Shown: positions 44,999 through 54,110 of the stretch, piece by piece
Layout: every line of letters starts with the position of its first letter
Numbering within the stretch: the first letter of the stretch is position 1
Source of the DNA: Planctomycetota bacterium
Lineage (GTDB): Bacteria; Planctomycetota; J058
Direction of reading: 5' to 3'
Assembly (NCBI GenBank): GCA_023954375.1
Contig: JAMLIC010000052.1
Location: 1 to 64,000 of the forward strand
DNA length: 64,000 bases
The notes under the pieces: generated by a model
The model's input: only the letters and a program-made list of their open reading frames with translations
The model's database searches: none
Told to the model about the DNA's origin: nothing
Position numbers and translations under genes: made by a program

Positions 44999-45907
44999 CT
45001 ACAGCCTCTCGACCACGCGCATCTTGGCGCTCCTCGCCCGCGGGTTCCGGTCGCACTCCGCGTCCGTGGGCCGGAGCGGCTTCTTCGTCAGCGGGCGCCC
45101 CGTGCCGTCCTGCTTGCGGGCCCGGGCGAAGGTCTTCACCGGCCGGTCCTCGAGCGAGTGGAACGAGATCACGGCCAGCCGCCCGCCGGGCGCGAGCAGG
45201 TCCCAGAGCGCCGGCAGGGCGCGCTCGAGCTGGCCCAGCTCGTCGTTGACCGCCAGCCGCAGGGCCTGGAACGTGCGCGTCGCCGGGTGGATCCGCTCGC
45301 GCCCGCGCGGGCGCGGCACGGCGCGGCGCACGACCTCCGCCAGCGCCTCGGTCGTCTCGAGCGGCGCCTGGCGGCGCGCGGCCACGATCGCCCGCGCGAT
45401 CCGGCGCGAGAGGCGCTCCTCGCCGAGCTGGTAGATCACGTCGGCGAGCTCCCCCTCGGGCAGCTCGTTGACCAGCGCCCGCGCCGTGAGCGGCGCGCCC
45501 GGGTCCATGCGCATGTCGAGCGGCCCGGGGCGCGAGAACGAGAACCCGCGCTCCGGGCGGTCGAGCTGCATGGACGAGACGCCCAGGTCGAGGAGCGCCG
45601 CCCCCAGCGGAGGCAGGCCGCGCTCGCGCGCGAGCGCCACGCCGTCGGCGTAGGTCGCCCGCACGAGCGTGGCCCGGTCGCCGAACGGGGCCAGCCGCGC
45701 GCGGGCGAGCTCCAGCGCGTCGGGGTCGCGGTCGCAGCCGAAGAGCCGCGCCTCGGGGCACGCCTCGAGCAGGAGCGCCGCGTGGCCGCCGGCGCCGAGC
45801 GTCCCGTCGAACAGCCAGGCGCCCGGCGCCGCGCGCAGGGGCGGCCCGAGGAGGTCCAGGACCTCGGCGGCGAGGACGGGCTGGTGGGGCGGTGCGGGCT
45901 CGGTCAT
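44999..45907 (-). CDS. rsmH: 16S rRNA (cytosine1402-N4)-methyltransferase RsmH
   Basis: 302 residues, typical length. All family blocks are present: HQPVLAAEVLDLL, DGTLGAGGHAALLLE (SAM loop), FGCDRDPDALELA, DLGVSSMQLDRPERGFSF, LDMRMDP, TFQALRLAVNDELGQLE and VISFHSLEDRPVK. The enzyme methylates N4 of C1402 in 16S rRNA, which tunes initiation and fidelity. In most bacteria this gene starts the dcw cluster; here no mraZ, ftsL or mur gene adjoins it. It stands 46 bases upstream of the zinc-ribbon operon on the same strand. Confidence 0.97.
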   Translation of the reverse strand: MTEPAPPHQPVLAAEVLDLLGPPLRAAPGAWLFDGTLGAGGHAALLLEACPEARLFGCDRDPDALELARARLAPFGDRATLVRATYADGVALARERGLPPLGAALLDLGVSSMQLDRPERGFSFSRPGPLDMRMDPGAPLTARALVNELPEGELADVIYQLGEERLSRRIARAIVAARRQAPLETTEALAEVVRRAVPRPRGRERIHPATRTFQALRLAVNDELGQLERALPALWDLLAPGGRLAVISFHSLEDRPVKTFARARKQDGTGRPLTKKPLRPTDAECDRNPRARSAKMRVVERL

Positions 45908-45985
45908 GTGGCGCGACGACCTTACCAGGGCCGCGCGCCCGGCTCCTCGCGCTGCGGCCGGCTCTCGCGGCCTCAGCCGATCACG

Positions 45986-48031
45986 CTACCGCGCCCCCGC
46001 CGGGGGCAGGCCCATCTCGCGCCGCATGACGTTGTCGAACCCGTCCGTCGGCGTGACGTCGGCCGTCGGCGCCGGCGGGGTCGGCGCGGCGGGCGCGGCG
46101 CCGGTGCCCGTGCGGTAGACGGCGTTGTCGATCGCGCGGCCCACGCGCACGCGCTCGATCGCCAGGACGATCAGACGCCGGGCCTCGGGGTCGGTCGTCA
46201 CGTCGAGCGCGTTGAGGAGCGCGGTCGTCTCCTCGTCGTAGAGCGCGAGGCGGCTGCCCGGGGCGGGCGTCGGGTCGTCGGGCGTCGTGGGGCCGACGTA
46301 GGCCTCGTCGAGCATGCGCCCCCAGTCCTCGTCGAAGCGGGCGCTCTCGTCGCGCACGCGCGCCTCGAGCGGCCCGTTGCGCTCGCGGTCGAGGTGCTCG
46401 AGGTAGGCCTCGATCGAGCCGTGGCGCGCGGCGAGGTTGTCGCGCAGCGCCGGCGCCCGGTCGAGGGACGAGCGCAGCCCCTCGATCGCCGTGTCGTTCA
46501 TGTGCGCGCGCCGGCCGGCCGCGTCGAGCTCGCCCCGGAACCGCCCCAGGCGCCCCTCGACGGGGCGCAGCGAGTGCCGGCGCTGGGCGTCGTAGGCGTC
46601 GTGCAGCTCCTCGAGCGCCCGCGACAGGTCGCCCTCCGAGACGTGGCGGCCGGCGGCGAGCAGGCGCGAGAGGCGCTCGAGGTGCCCCTGCGCCTCCTGC
46701 ACGCGCTTGCGCAGGGCGCGCTCGTCGAGGTAGCGGTCGAAGCGGTCGGCGAGGTGGTCGGCCAGGAGCAGGACCACCGCCGCCTCGCCCGCCGTGTAGA
46801 CCCAGCCCACGGGGCCGGCCAGGCGGCCGAAGCTGAACAGCGAGCGCCCGCCGCGCACGAGGCGGTAGACCCCCTTGCCGCCCTCGACCGCCGCCTTGAC
46901 CGCCGTGGCCGAGAGGCCGAGCGCGGCGACGTCGATCAGGTAGGTGTCGAGCGTGAAGTGCCCGCGCGCCACCATGGGCACGGCCAGGCCCGCGGCCAGG
47001 ACGAGGTTGCTGCGCAGGACGCCCGAGAGGAAGTGCTTGCGCGTCACCCGCCGCACGAACCGCCCGTAGGCCACGTCGGCCGCCGTCGCGCCCGCGGCGA
47101 ACAGGCCGTAGTTGACGAAGAAGTCGGTCGAGAGGAGGCCGTCGACGAACTCCTCCATGCGGCCGCGGTCGCCCGTGTGGAGGACGATCGCCAGCTCCTT
47201 GAGGAACATGGCGAAGGCGAAGTGGGTCACCCCGTTGACCACCTGCAGGCCCTGCCCGCGCAGGACGCGGTTCCACTCGAGCGTGCCGTCGGCGCGGCGG
47301 AAGGACGCCAGCGGGTCGCGCGCGCCCTCCGCGCCGCCCTCGAGCAGGCGCGCCCGGCGGGCGGCGCGCTCGGCCGCCGAGAGCCGCTCCAGGGTGCGCA
47401 GCTCCGCCTCGGCCGCCGGCGCGGCCAGCCCGAGCGAGCGGGCGACCGACATCACCCGCTCGGCGGTCGAGCGGAGCGCCGGCTCGGCGGCCCGCGCCGC
47501 GCGCGCCTCGTGGATCGCCTTCACCTCGCGGAAGTGGTGGTGGACCCGCAGGGCGGAGCGGCGGAAGCGGAGGAACTCGCGCGCCTGGACCTCGGACAGG
47601 CCGAGCCGCTGCAGCGCGGCCGCGTTCGCGTTCGCCAGGTGCACCCCGGCGGGGACCGTGACGCCGGCCGGGAGGCCCACGCGCAGCAGGGCCTCGATCG
47701 CCTGCAGGTTCGCCCCGGTGCGGGCGGCCTCGACGATCCGCTCGGCGTGCTCGCGCGGGATCGCGACGTCGGTCGCCAGCTCCGCGGCGGAGGCGGCGGA
47801 GAGGCCGCTCGGGCGGCGCAGCATGTCCTCGATGATGTCGCGCCGGTCGTAGGCCAGCGCCCGCATCATCGGCCGATCGATCGAGTCCCACCCCGAGGCG
47901 CTCGGCCGCTCGAGGTCCTCGTCGGCCCCCGGGGCCGGCGGCCCGACGGGTGGGGTGGGCTGGGCGGCGACGGGTCCGGCGCACAGGGCGACCAGGGCGA
48001 CGGTCGGGAGACAGCGGGTGAGACGATCCAT
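45986..48031 (-). CDS. Large secreted/envelope protein of unknown function
   Basis: ATG 48031 is chosen because GAGGG lies seven bases upstream and it gives a clean signal peptide (LTRCLPTVALVALCAGPVAAQ); 681 residues. Helical blocks dominate. The central part (about 260-420) holds several hydrophobic helices (THFAFAMFLKELAIVLH, LRSNLVLAAGLAVPMV, VGWVYTAGEAAVVLLLADHLA), and the C-terminal half is a long charged coiled region (GHLERLSRLLAAGRHVSEGD). I do not recognise a family. It probably sits in or on the inner membrane with parts in the periplasm. It is convergent with nothing and lies 78 bases upstream of rsmH. Confidence 0.6.
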   Translation of the reverse strand: MDRLTRCLPTVALVALCAGPVAAQPTPPVGPPAPGADEDLERPSASGWDSIDRPMMRALAYDRRDIIEDMLRRPSGLSAASAAELATDVAIPREHAERIVEAARTGANLQAIEALLRVGLPAGVTVPAGVHLANANAAALQRLGLSEVQAREFLRFRRSALRVHHHFREVKAIHEARAARAAEPALRSTAERVMSVARSLGLAAPAAEAELRTLERLSAAERAARRARLLEGGAEGARDPLASFRRADGTLEWNRVLRGQGLQVVNGVTHFAFAMFLKELAIVLHTGDRGRMEEFVDGLLSTDFFVNYGLFAAGATAADVAYGRFVRRVTRKHFLSGVLRSNLVLAAGLAVPMVARGHFTLDTYLIDVAALGLSATAVKAAVEGGKGVYRLVRGGRSLFSFGRLAGPVGWVYTAGEAAVVLLLADHLADRFDRYLDERALRKRVQEAQGHLERLSRLLAAGRHVSEGDLSRALEELHDAYDAQRRHSLRPVEGRLGRFRGELDAAGRRAHMNDTAIEGLRSSLDRAPALRDNLAARHGSIEAYLEHLDRERNGPLEARVRDESARFDEDWGRMLDEAYVGPTTPDDPTPAPGSRLALYDEETTALLNALDVTTDPEARRLIVLAIERVRVGRAIDNAVYRTGTGAAPAAPTPPAPTADVTPTDGFDNVMRREMGLPPAGAR

Positions 48032-48175
48032 GGAGCGGCCCTCGCGGCTCCATGAATTGCAAACGTCTGGCCGAGACATAAGCCGTGCGAGATCAATGTC
48101 GATGCGTCTCAAGTCCTGGGCCGCACAGCACGAACGCCCAGTTCAGGACAGGCGCACCGACGGGCGCGCCGCCGG

Positions 48176-48697
48176 TCACGCCATGACGATCGTCTCGCCG
48201 CCGGCGGGCTCGCGGAGGTCCCGCAGGCGGACCTCCACCCGGGGCGGGGGGCCCGGCTCGGCGCTCAGGGCGCGGAGGAGGGCGCGCAGGTCGTCGAGGG
48301 CGGGTGGCGCGCCGAGCACCGGGGCGCACGCGATCGTCGTCCCCCGGCGCGAGGTGGGCCCGCGCCGCTCGAGCGGGCCCATGGGGAGGGCGAGCTCGTA
48401 GCGCTGGGTCCAGCGCTCGCCGTCCACGTGGACCTCGACCTCGAGCCACGTGCAGTGCGCGTTGAGGCGCGCGAGCGTGTTGGTCGGGCCCCGGCGCGGG
48501 CCGGTGAGGATGACCTCGGTCAGGGGCCGACCCGACCGCGGGTGCGGGTGGACCGGCAGGCCCGGGCCGTCGTCGGTCACGCGCAGCGTGTCGGCCGAGA
48601 CCTCGACCTCGATCCGCGCGCAGCGGCCCTCGCGGGCCTCGTGCAGGGCGTTGCGCAGGAGGGCCTCGGCCGCCGCCGCGAAGTCGATCGGCTCCAC
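48176..48697 (-). CDS. GHKL ATPase, short GyrB-ATPase-like protein
   Basis: GTG at 48697; 173 residues. ALLRNALHEA gives the N-box Asn and VTDDGPGLPVHPHPRSGRPLTEVIL closely follows the GyrB/ParE layout (DxGxGIPV-H---G---EVV). A later VHVDGERWTQRYELALPMGPL and SRRGTTIACAPVLG match the next GyrB strands. The segment between them that in GyrB holds the ATP-lid glycines (GGLHGVG) is missing, so ATP turnover is doubtful. No transducer, TOPRIM or DNA-binding part follows. It may be a degenerate gyrase relative with a new task. It is divergent from the SprT/DUF2786 gene. Confidence 0.62.
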   Translation of the reverse strand: MEPIDFAAAAEALLRNALHEAREGRCARIEVEVSADTLRVTDDGPGLPVHPHPRSGRPLTEVILTGPRRGPTNTLARLNAHCTWLEVEVHVDGERWTQRYELALPMGPLERRGPTSRRGTTIACAPVLGAPPALDDLRALLRALSAEPGPPPRVEVRLRDLREPAGGETIVMA

Positions 48698-48788
48698 GGA
48701 CGCGATGGTAGCCCTCGCCGCCGTCCCGCGCCCGTCCCGATCAAAGGGCGAACCCGGGTGTCGGACCCCGGCGGTAGACTCGGGGGCC

Positions 48789-49985
48789 ATGAGCGATCCG
48801 CACCCGAGCGACCCCTGCCCCGAGCTCCCGCCGAGCGACGCGCGCTGGGACGAGCACCTCGACGCCGACGGGCGCGCGATGGCGTCGATCCAGCTCACGA
48901 CCGAGCTGCAGAACAAGCTCCTGCACCGCCTCGCGGCCACGTGGGTCGACCTCAACTACCGGCACCTGCGCTCCGTGCTCCGGGCGCCGTCGATCCAGCT
49001 GCACGAGGCGGAGCGGCGCTGGGGCGCGTGGCACCCGGGGCGGCGGCTGATCACGATCTCGCGCCGCCAGGTCCTCTGCTACACGTGGGGTTCGGTCGTC
49101 GAGACGCTCAAGCACGAGATGGCGCACCAGCTCGTGTCGGAGCACATGCACCGCGACCGCGAGCCTCCCCACGGCGGCGCCTTCCAGGAGGCCTGCCGGC
49201 GGCTGGCCTGCGACCCCGCGGCGACCGGCGACGGCGGCGCCTCGCTCTTCCGGCCCGGCGGCGCGGGGCGCGCGGCCGACCGCGACGACGCGCGCCTCGG
49301 GCGCATCCAGAAGCTCCTCGCGCTCGCCGACAACAACCCCGACGAGCACGAGGCGCGCGCGGCGTTCGCGCGCGCCGGCGAGCTCATGCTCAAGTACAAC
49401 CTCGAGCCCCAGCGGGGCCCGCCCGCCTACGCGCACCGCCACGTCGGCGCGCTCACCGGGCGCGTGGCGCACCACCGCTACGTGATCGCCGGGATCCTCC
49501 AGGAGTTCTTCTTCGTGCGCTGCATCTGGGTCGAGGGCTACGACGTGGCCCGCGGCGCGCGCGGCCACGTGCTCGAGGTCATGGGCACGCCCGAGAACGT
49601 GGACATGGCCGAGTACGTGCACGACTGCCTCCTGCGCCAGTGCGAGGCGCTGTGGCAGGCGTTCAAGCGCGCGCGCGGGCTCAAGGACCGGGCGGCGAAG
49701 CGCGAGTTCATCGACGGGCTCCTGACCGGCTTCAGGCGCCAGCTCCAGCTCACGACGGCGCAGAGCGCGGAGCGCGGGCTCGTGTGGCTGGGCGACGCGG
49801 GGCTGAAGCGGTTCGCGCGGCAGCGGCACCCCCGCACGACCACGAGCCGGCTCGACGGCGTGGCGCCGTCGGCGGTCCGGCGCGAGGGGGTGGAGGCGGG
49901 CGAGCGCATGCGCCTGCACCGGCCGATCGGGCGCGGAGGGGCCCCCGACTCCTCCTCGGACCGCGGGCGGTTCCTTACCGGTTGA
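48789..49985 (+). CDS. SprT-like metalloprotease with DUF2786 domain
   Basis: 398 residues. The N-terminal domain has VVETLKHEMAHQLV (H109, E110, H113) and a third histidine in PPHGGAFQEACRRL (H128), the SprT/Spartan layout for zinc proteases. The second domain (IQKLLALADNNPDEHEARAAFARAGELMLKYNL) is DUF2786, which often occurs with SprT-like sequences in bacteria and phages. A C-terminal helix-rich part follows. SprT/Spartan relatives cleave DNA-protein cross-links, but this has not been shown for the bacterial DUF2786 type. There is no clear ribosome site before the ATG. Confidence 0.82.
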   Translation: MSDPHPSDPCPELPPSDARWDEHLDADGRAMASIQLTTELQNKLLHRLAATWVDLNYRHLRSVLRAPSIQLHEAERRWGAWHPGRRLITISRRQVLCYTWGSVVETLKHEMAHQLVSEHMHRDREPPHGGAFQEACRRLACDPAATGDGGASLFRPGGAGRAADRDDARLGRIQKLLALADNNPDEHEARAAFARAGELMLKYNLEPQRGPPAYAHRHVGALTGRVAHHRYVIAGILQEFFFVRCIWVEGYDVARGARGHVLEVMGTPENVDMAEYVHDCLLRQCEALWQAFKRARGLKDRAAKREFIDGLLTGFRRQLQLTTAQSAERGLVWLGDAGLKRFARQRHPRTTTSRLDGVAPSAVRREGVEAGERMRLHRPIGRGGAPDSSSDRGRFLTG

Positions 49986-50129
49986 GCGGCGGGGCCCCGC
50001 GGGGCCGGGGGCACCCCCCCCGGCCGGTCGTCGACGTTGCTCGCGCTCCTGGGCCGATCTATCCTCGCTACGGCGGGCCACGCCGGGTTGGGGTCGGCGA
50101 GGGCCACACGCTGTGACCTCGGAGGTCGA

Positions 50130-50739
50130 GTGAGCCCACCGTCCGATCGCCGCGGTCCGCCGCCACCCGGTCGCCCGGCGCCGGGCTCCGGCAGGAGCGA
50201 GCCCCCGGCCCGCCGCCCCGGTCCCCCGCCCGGTGGCGCGTCCGGCCGGCCTCCGAGCGGCCCCGTCCGCCCGGGGCGCCCCGCCGGCGCCGCCGGGCCG
50301 CGCGGCCCCGGGCGTGCCGAGCCGGGTCCCGTCGAGGCCGCCGGGGCCGCCGGCCGGTCGACCGCCGACGGGCCGCGGCCGCCCGGCCGAGCCGCCGCCC
50401 GAGCCGCCGCGCCCCAAGGCGTTCGAGATCCGGCGCGGCAAGGCGAACCCGGACGAGGCGGAGGAGCGCGAGGCGCCGCTCGGCGCCGTGCTCCTGCCGC
50501 GCTCGATCACCCAGGAGGCGGAGGAGGAGCGCCTCAAGGAGCGCTTCGGGGTCGACCACCTGCCGGAGGTGCAGGCCGTCAACTCGCTCGTGCGCATGAC
50601 GGAGTCGCAGGGGACGCTCGGCCCCGATCGCGCGCGCCGGAGGCTCATCATCGTCGTGCTGCTGCTGCTCGCGGCGGCGGCGGGGGGCGCGGCCTTCGCG
50701 CACCAGCGAGGGCTCCTGCAGGGGCTCTTGCCGCAGTGA
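50130..50739 (+). CDS. Pro-rich tail-anchored membrane protein, one frameshift
   Basis: GTG at 50130 with GGAGG four bases upstream. The first 35 residues are Pro/Arg/Gly-rich. The frame then changes once in the C-run region between about 50230 and 50400. The continuation reads KAFEIRRGKANPDEAEEREAPLGAV, a helical domain (EEERLKERFGVDHLPEVQAV), and ends with one helix (RLIIVVLLLLAAAAGGAAFA). The anchor is C-terminal, so the bulk is cytoplasmic. The shift sits in a homopolymer-rich stretch and may be a base-call error. Function unknown. Confidence 0.55.
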
Positions 50740-50804
50740 CGGCGCGTCGTGGCGCGCGCGGCGCTGGCCTGGTCGCATGGGCAGGGGGGTGCTAGAGTCC
50801 GCGC

Positions 50805-51782
50805 GTGAGCAACGACCACGAGTTCAGCTACCACCTGATCGAGGAGCGCGAGTTCCGCGAGCGCTTCCTCCCGGCGGTCCAGGGCAACGAGCCGATCGTC
50901 CGCGAGATCCTCGACGCCTGCGACGCCTCGGGGCCGTCCTGGACCGCGCTGCACAAGCTGTTCGACGAGACGCGCGTCACCTGGCAGCGCGCCGTGGAGA
51001 GCGACGACGGCGAGCAGGCGCAGCGCTCGCTCTTCGCCGCGTTCGCCCGGGTCGTGGCCCACCTGCGGCCGGCGTTCGTCGTGCGCGGGTTCGGCCTGGC
51101 CTCGCTCGACGCGGTCGCCCCCGAGCTCGGGCGCCACGTGCAGTCCCCTGGGGTCCTCCTGCGCGACCCCGAGGGGCAGGTCCTCGCGGGCGTCTCGGCC
51201 GCGCTCCCCGACCGGGTCCCGGCGCGCTGCCTCCCCGGGCGGAGCGGCGGCGGCTACATCCCACGCGACGAGGTGCGCCCCTGCCTGGACGCGTTCCGCG
51301 CCGCCCTCCCGCGCCTGGTCGACACGCTCGGCCCGGCGGCCGAGCCCGGGCTGACGGTCCTCCTCTCGGCGCTGGTCGAGGCCAAGCTGCACGAGAGCGC
51401 CCTGCTCGAGGCCTCGGACGCGCTCGCTGGCGACACGCACCTGCCGCGCGACCACAAGCTGGCCTTCGAGCGGCCCGGCGACCTCCCGCCGGCGGTCCGC
51501 CGCGAGGTCGCCCGGGCCTACGGGCGCGACGAGCCCCCGCCGCCGCAGGAGGAGCCCCCGCCGCCGCCGAAGGCGGAGCCGCAGGTCGTGGCCTACACCC
51601 CGCGCGGCACCTACAACGTGGGGCAGCGCCTCCAGCACAAGGCCTTCGGCACGGGCGAGGTGGTCCAGGTGCTCGACAGCCGCCGGCTGAAGGTGCGCTT
51701 CTCGGACGACGAGAAGACGCTGGTGCAGGGCCTGCCCGCCGCGGACGGCGCGCAGCGGCCGGACGGCCGACAAGGCGAGTAG
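50805..51782 (+). CDS. Hypothetical protein with Tudor/SH3-like C-terminal domain
   Basis: ATG or GTG near 50805; 325 residues. A helical N-terminal domain (about 220 residues, starting SNDHEFSYHLIEEREFRERFL) leads into a Pro/Glu linker and a compact C-terminal barrel (YNVGQRLQHKAFGTGEVVQVLDSRRLKVRFSDDEKTLVQGL is the region, residues about 265-310). The H-x-x-FG-x-GxV pattern is like the small beta-barrels at the ends of UvrD-type helicases and CarD-like factors, which contact RNA polymerase or nucleic acid. No other domain is recognised. It directly precedes tRNA-Gln. Confidence 0.6.
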   Translation: MSNDHEFSYHLIEEREFRERFLPAVQGNEPIVREILDACDASGPSWTALHKLFDETRVTWQRAVESDDGEQAQRSLFAAFARVVAHLRPAFVVRGFGLASLDAVAPELGRHVQSPGVLLRDPEGQVLAGVSAALPDRVPARCLPGRSGGGYIPRDEVRPCLDAFRAALPRLVDTLGPAAEPGLTVLLSALVEAKLHESALLEASDALAGDTHLPRDHKLAFERPGDLPPAVRREVARAYGRDEPPPPQEEPPPPPKAEPQVVAYTPRGTYNVGQRLQHKAFGTGEVVQVLDSRRLKVRFSDDEKTLVQGLPAADGAQRPDGRQGE

Positions 51783-51812
51783 CCCGGCCCGGTCCGGTGG
51801 ACGGGGCGACGC

Positions 51813-51883
51813 CGCCGGGTCGTCCAACGGCAGGACGCGGGCCTTTGAAGCCTGAGATGCGGGTTCGACCCCCGCCCCGGCGA
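51813..51883 (+). tRNA. tRNA-Gln (anticodon TTG)
   Basis: The cloverleaf can be drawn: acceptor CGCCGGG pairs all seven bases with CCCGGCG, D stem GTCC/GGAC, anticodon stem CGGGC/GCCTG with loop CTTTGAA (anticodon TTG at 51845-51847), T stem GCGGG/CCCGC with loop TTCGACC, discriminator A. The CCA end is not encoded. D and anticodon arms match bacterial tRNA-Gln. Confidence 0.95.
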
Positions 51884-51929
51884 ACCTGACCGCGAGCTCC
51901 CAGGCCCCTCGCCCCGGGACGACGTCAAC

Positions 51930-53144
51930 GTGGCCTCACCCCGCATCCTCGTCGTCGCGCCGCTCTACTACACCGACCGCGGCGGCCTCGGGCGGCAGGC
52001 GGTGCTGCTCACGGAGCGCCTCGCCGCGCTCGGCGCGCGCGCGACCGTCGTCACCCGCCGGATGACCGGCCTGCCGCCGCGCGCGTGGCCGCCGGGCGTG
52101 CGGCGCATCGAGGTGGCCGCCGGGCGCGAGGGGGTGCACAACTACGAGGCGCCGACGCTCGAGAACCTGCTCACGTCGCTGCGCTTCTCGGCGGGCCTGG
52201 CGGCGGCGCTCGTGCGCGAGCGCGGCGCCTACGACGTCGTCCACGTCCACGGCGCCAGCGTCCCCCTGATCCTCGCCCTGCCGGTCGCGCGGACGCTCGG
52301 CAAGCGGGTGGTCGCCAAGGTCGCCGCGCTGGGGCAGGGCGTCGAGGCCGGCGACCTGCGCCGGCGGCACGGACCGCTCGGGCGCGGCCTCGCCTGGTGG
52401 CTCGGGCGCGTCGACGCCTGGGTGGCGACCACGGCGGAGATCGGCGCGGCCCTCGAGGGCGAGGGCTACCCGCGGGCCCGGATCGCCCGCGTGCCGAACT
52501 TCGTCGACACCGACCTGTTCCGCCCCGCCGCGCCCGACGAGCGCGCCGGCCTGCGCGCCGCGCTCGGGCTCGACGCGCGGCCGGTCGTCGTGCACTCGGG
52601 GCGCCTGACCGCGCGCAAGAACGTGGACCTGCTGCTCGAGGCGCTCGCCCGCGCCGCGGCGCACCTGCCGCCGGCGCGGCGGCCGCTCCTCGTCCTCCTG
52701 GGCGACGGCCCCCTGCGCCCGGCGCTCGAGGCGCGCGCCGCCCGGCCGGACCTGGCGGGGCTCGTGCGCCTCGAGGGCTTCCGCGAGGACGTGCCGCGCT
52801 GGCTCGCGGCGGCCGACCTGCTCGTCCTCCCCTCGCGCCTCGAGGGCTTCCCCAACGCCCTCCTCGAGGGCATGGCGGCGGGCCTGCCGGCGCTCGCCAC
52901 CTCGATCGGCGGGTGCCGCGAGGCGATCACCGACGGCGCGGACGGCCTGCTCGTCGCGCCCGACGACGTCGCCGCGCTCGCGGCCGGCCTCTCGCGCCTC
53001 GTCGGCGACCCCGCCCTCATGGCGCGCCTCGGCGCCGCGGCGCGGCGCACGATCGAGGCCCGCTTCACCCTGGACGCCGTGGCGCCGCGCTACCTGGACC
53101 TCTACGACCGGCTCCTCGCCGGCGCGTCGGTGGGCGACGTGTGA
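51930..53144 (+). CDS. GT4-family glycosyltransferase
   Basis: GTG start; 404 residues. GT-B fold: an N-terminal Rossmann domain (VVAPLYYTDRGGLGRQAVLL, VVHVHGASVPLILALP), then RVPNFVDTDLFRP, VVHSGRLTARKNVDLLLEAL, LLGDGPLRPALE, GFREDVPRWLAAADLLVLPSR and the catalytic EGFPNALLEGMAAGLPALAT motif with two glutamates seven residues apart (E-x7-E). These are the marks of family GT4, retaining transferases using nucleotide-sugar donors. Acceptor unknown; likely a glycan or lipid in envelope or polysaccharide assembly. It is convergent with the double-receiver gene and follows the tRNA by 46 bases. Confidence 0.93.
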   Translation: MASPRILVVAPLYYTDRGGLGRQAVLLTERLAALGARATVVTRRMTGLPPRAWPPGVRRIEVAAGREGVHNYEAPTLENLLTSLRFSAGLAAALVRERGAYDVVHVHGASVPLILALPVARTLGKRVVAKVAALGQGVEAGDLRRRHGPLGRGLAWWLGRVDAWVATTAEIGAALEGEGYPRARIARVPNFVDTDLFRPAAPDERAGLRAALGLDARPVVVHSGRLTARKNVDLLLEALARAAAHLPPARRPLLVLLGDGPLRPALEARAARPDLAGLVRLEGFREDVPRWLAAADLLVLPSRLEGFPNALLEGMAAGLPALATSIGGCREAITDGADGLLVAPDDVAALAAGLSRLVGDPALMARLGAAARRTIEARFTLDAVAPRYLDLYDRLLAGASVGDV

Positions 53145-53160
53145 CCGTGGTGACCGCGGG

Positions 53161-53976
53161 TCACGCCGTCGGGGCGTCGTCCCGCACGGGTCGTCCGCGC
53201 CGGCGCGCGCGACCGGTGGGCGGCCGGCGCAGGGACAGGGCCCGCACGGCGAGGAGCGCCGGCGCCGCGCGGCGGTCGACGACCACCGCGCCGAGGGCCG
53301 CCGCGCGCGCGCGCGCCTCCTCGTCGCCCTCCTGGACCACGACCACGGCCGGACCCTGCCGGGCGAGCTCCGCCAGGGCGTCGAGCCCGTCCAGGCGGGG
53401 GAGGCGCGCGTCGAGCAGGAGGACGTCCGGCGTCGCGTCGCCGCGCCTCAGGCCCTCGAGCAGCTCGAGGCCGTCCGCGAGGTCGATCACCGAGGCGCCC
53501 CGCGCCTCGAGCTCGGCGACCAGGGCGGCCCGCCGCGCCTCGCCCTCGAGGGCGGCGACGACGAGCGCCGGCGCGGGCCGTCGCGGGCGGCCCAGGGCGC
53601 GCGCGACGGCGGCGCGCAGGTCGCCGAGGTCGCGCGCGTCGGCCACGAGGTCGACCTCCCCCAGGCGCGCGTCGAGCAGCGCCGGCGGCAGCCGACCGGG
53701 CCGCACCACGAGCACGAGCGCGGGCGGCCGCGCCGACGACGACCGCACCTCCGAGAGCAGCGCCTGCACGCCAGGGGTGCCGAGGTCGGCGATGATCACG
53801 TCGATCGGCGGCGCGTCGCCCGTGCCCGCGGCGACGATGCGCCACAGCACCTCGTCGTCCGTGGCCGCCTCGCTGACCGCGTGGCCGTCGTCCTCGAGGG
53901 CCGTGGCGTAGGAGTTGCGAAGCACGAAGCTCGGCGACACGACGAGCGCCCGTCGCGGACCGTCGAGGCGCGCCAT
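53161..53976 (-). CDS. Double-receiver response-regulator-like protein, no output domain
   Basis: ATG with GGAGGGAGGGAAGGA upstream; 271 residues. Two receiver-like halves lie in tandem. The first has VSPSFVLRNSYATALEDDGH and DVIIADLGTPG (Asp near 64). The second has DVLLLDARLPRLDGLDAL. Conserved residues are weaker in the first half, and the acidic pair near the N terminus is absent there, so only the second Asp is a good phosphorylation candidate. No DNA-binding or enzyme domain is present; the C terminus is basic (RRRGRPVRDD). It may act as a phosphate sink or phospho-dependent adaptor. Confidence 0.68.
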   Translation of the reverse strand: MARLDGPRRALVVSPSFVLRNSYATALEDDGHAVSEAATDDEVLWRIVAAGTGDAPPIDVIIADLGTPGVQALLSEVRSSSARPPALVLVVRPGRLPPALLDARLGEVDLVADARDLGDLRAAVARALGRPRRPAPALVVAALEGEARRAALVAELEARGASVIDLADGLELLEGLRRGDATPDVLLLDARLPRLDGLDALAELARQGPAVVVVQEGDEEARARAAALGAVVVDRRAAPALLAVRALSLRRPPTGRARRRGRPVRDDAPTA

Positions 53977-54110
53977 GGGGGGTGTCCTTCCCTCCCTCCG
54001 CCGCGCCTCGTCGATGCAGACCCGGTGCCGCCGCGCGCACGCCCGAACGGACGGCGCTTACGCGAGCCAGGGGAATTCCGCGCGGACGGGGTCCGCGGCC
54101 CGGGGCGCGG

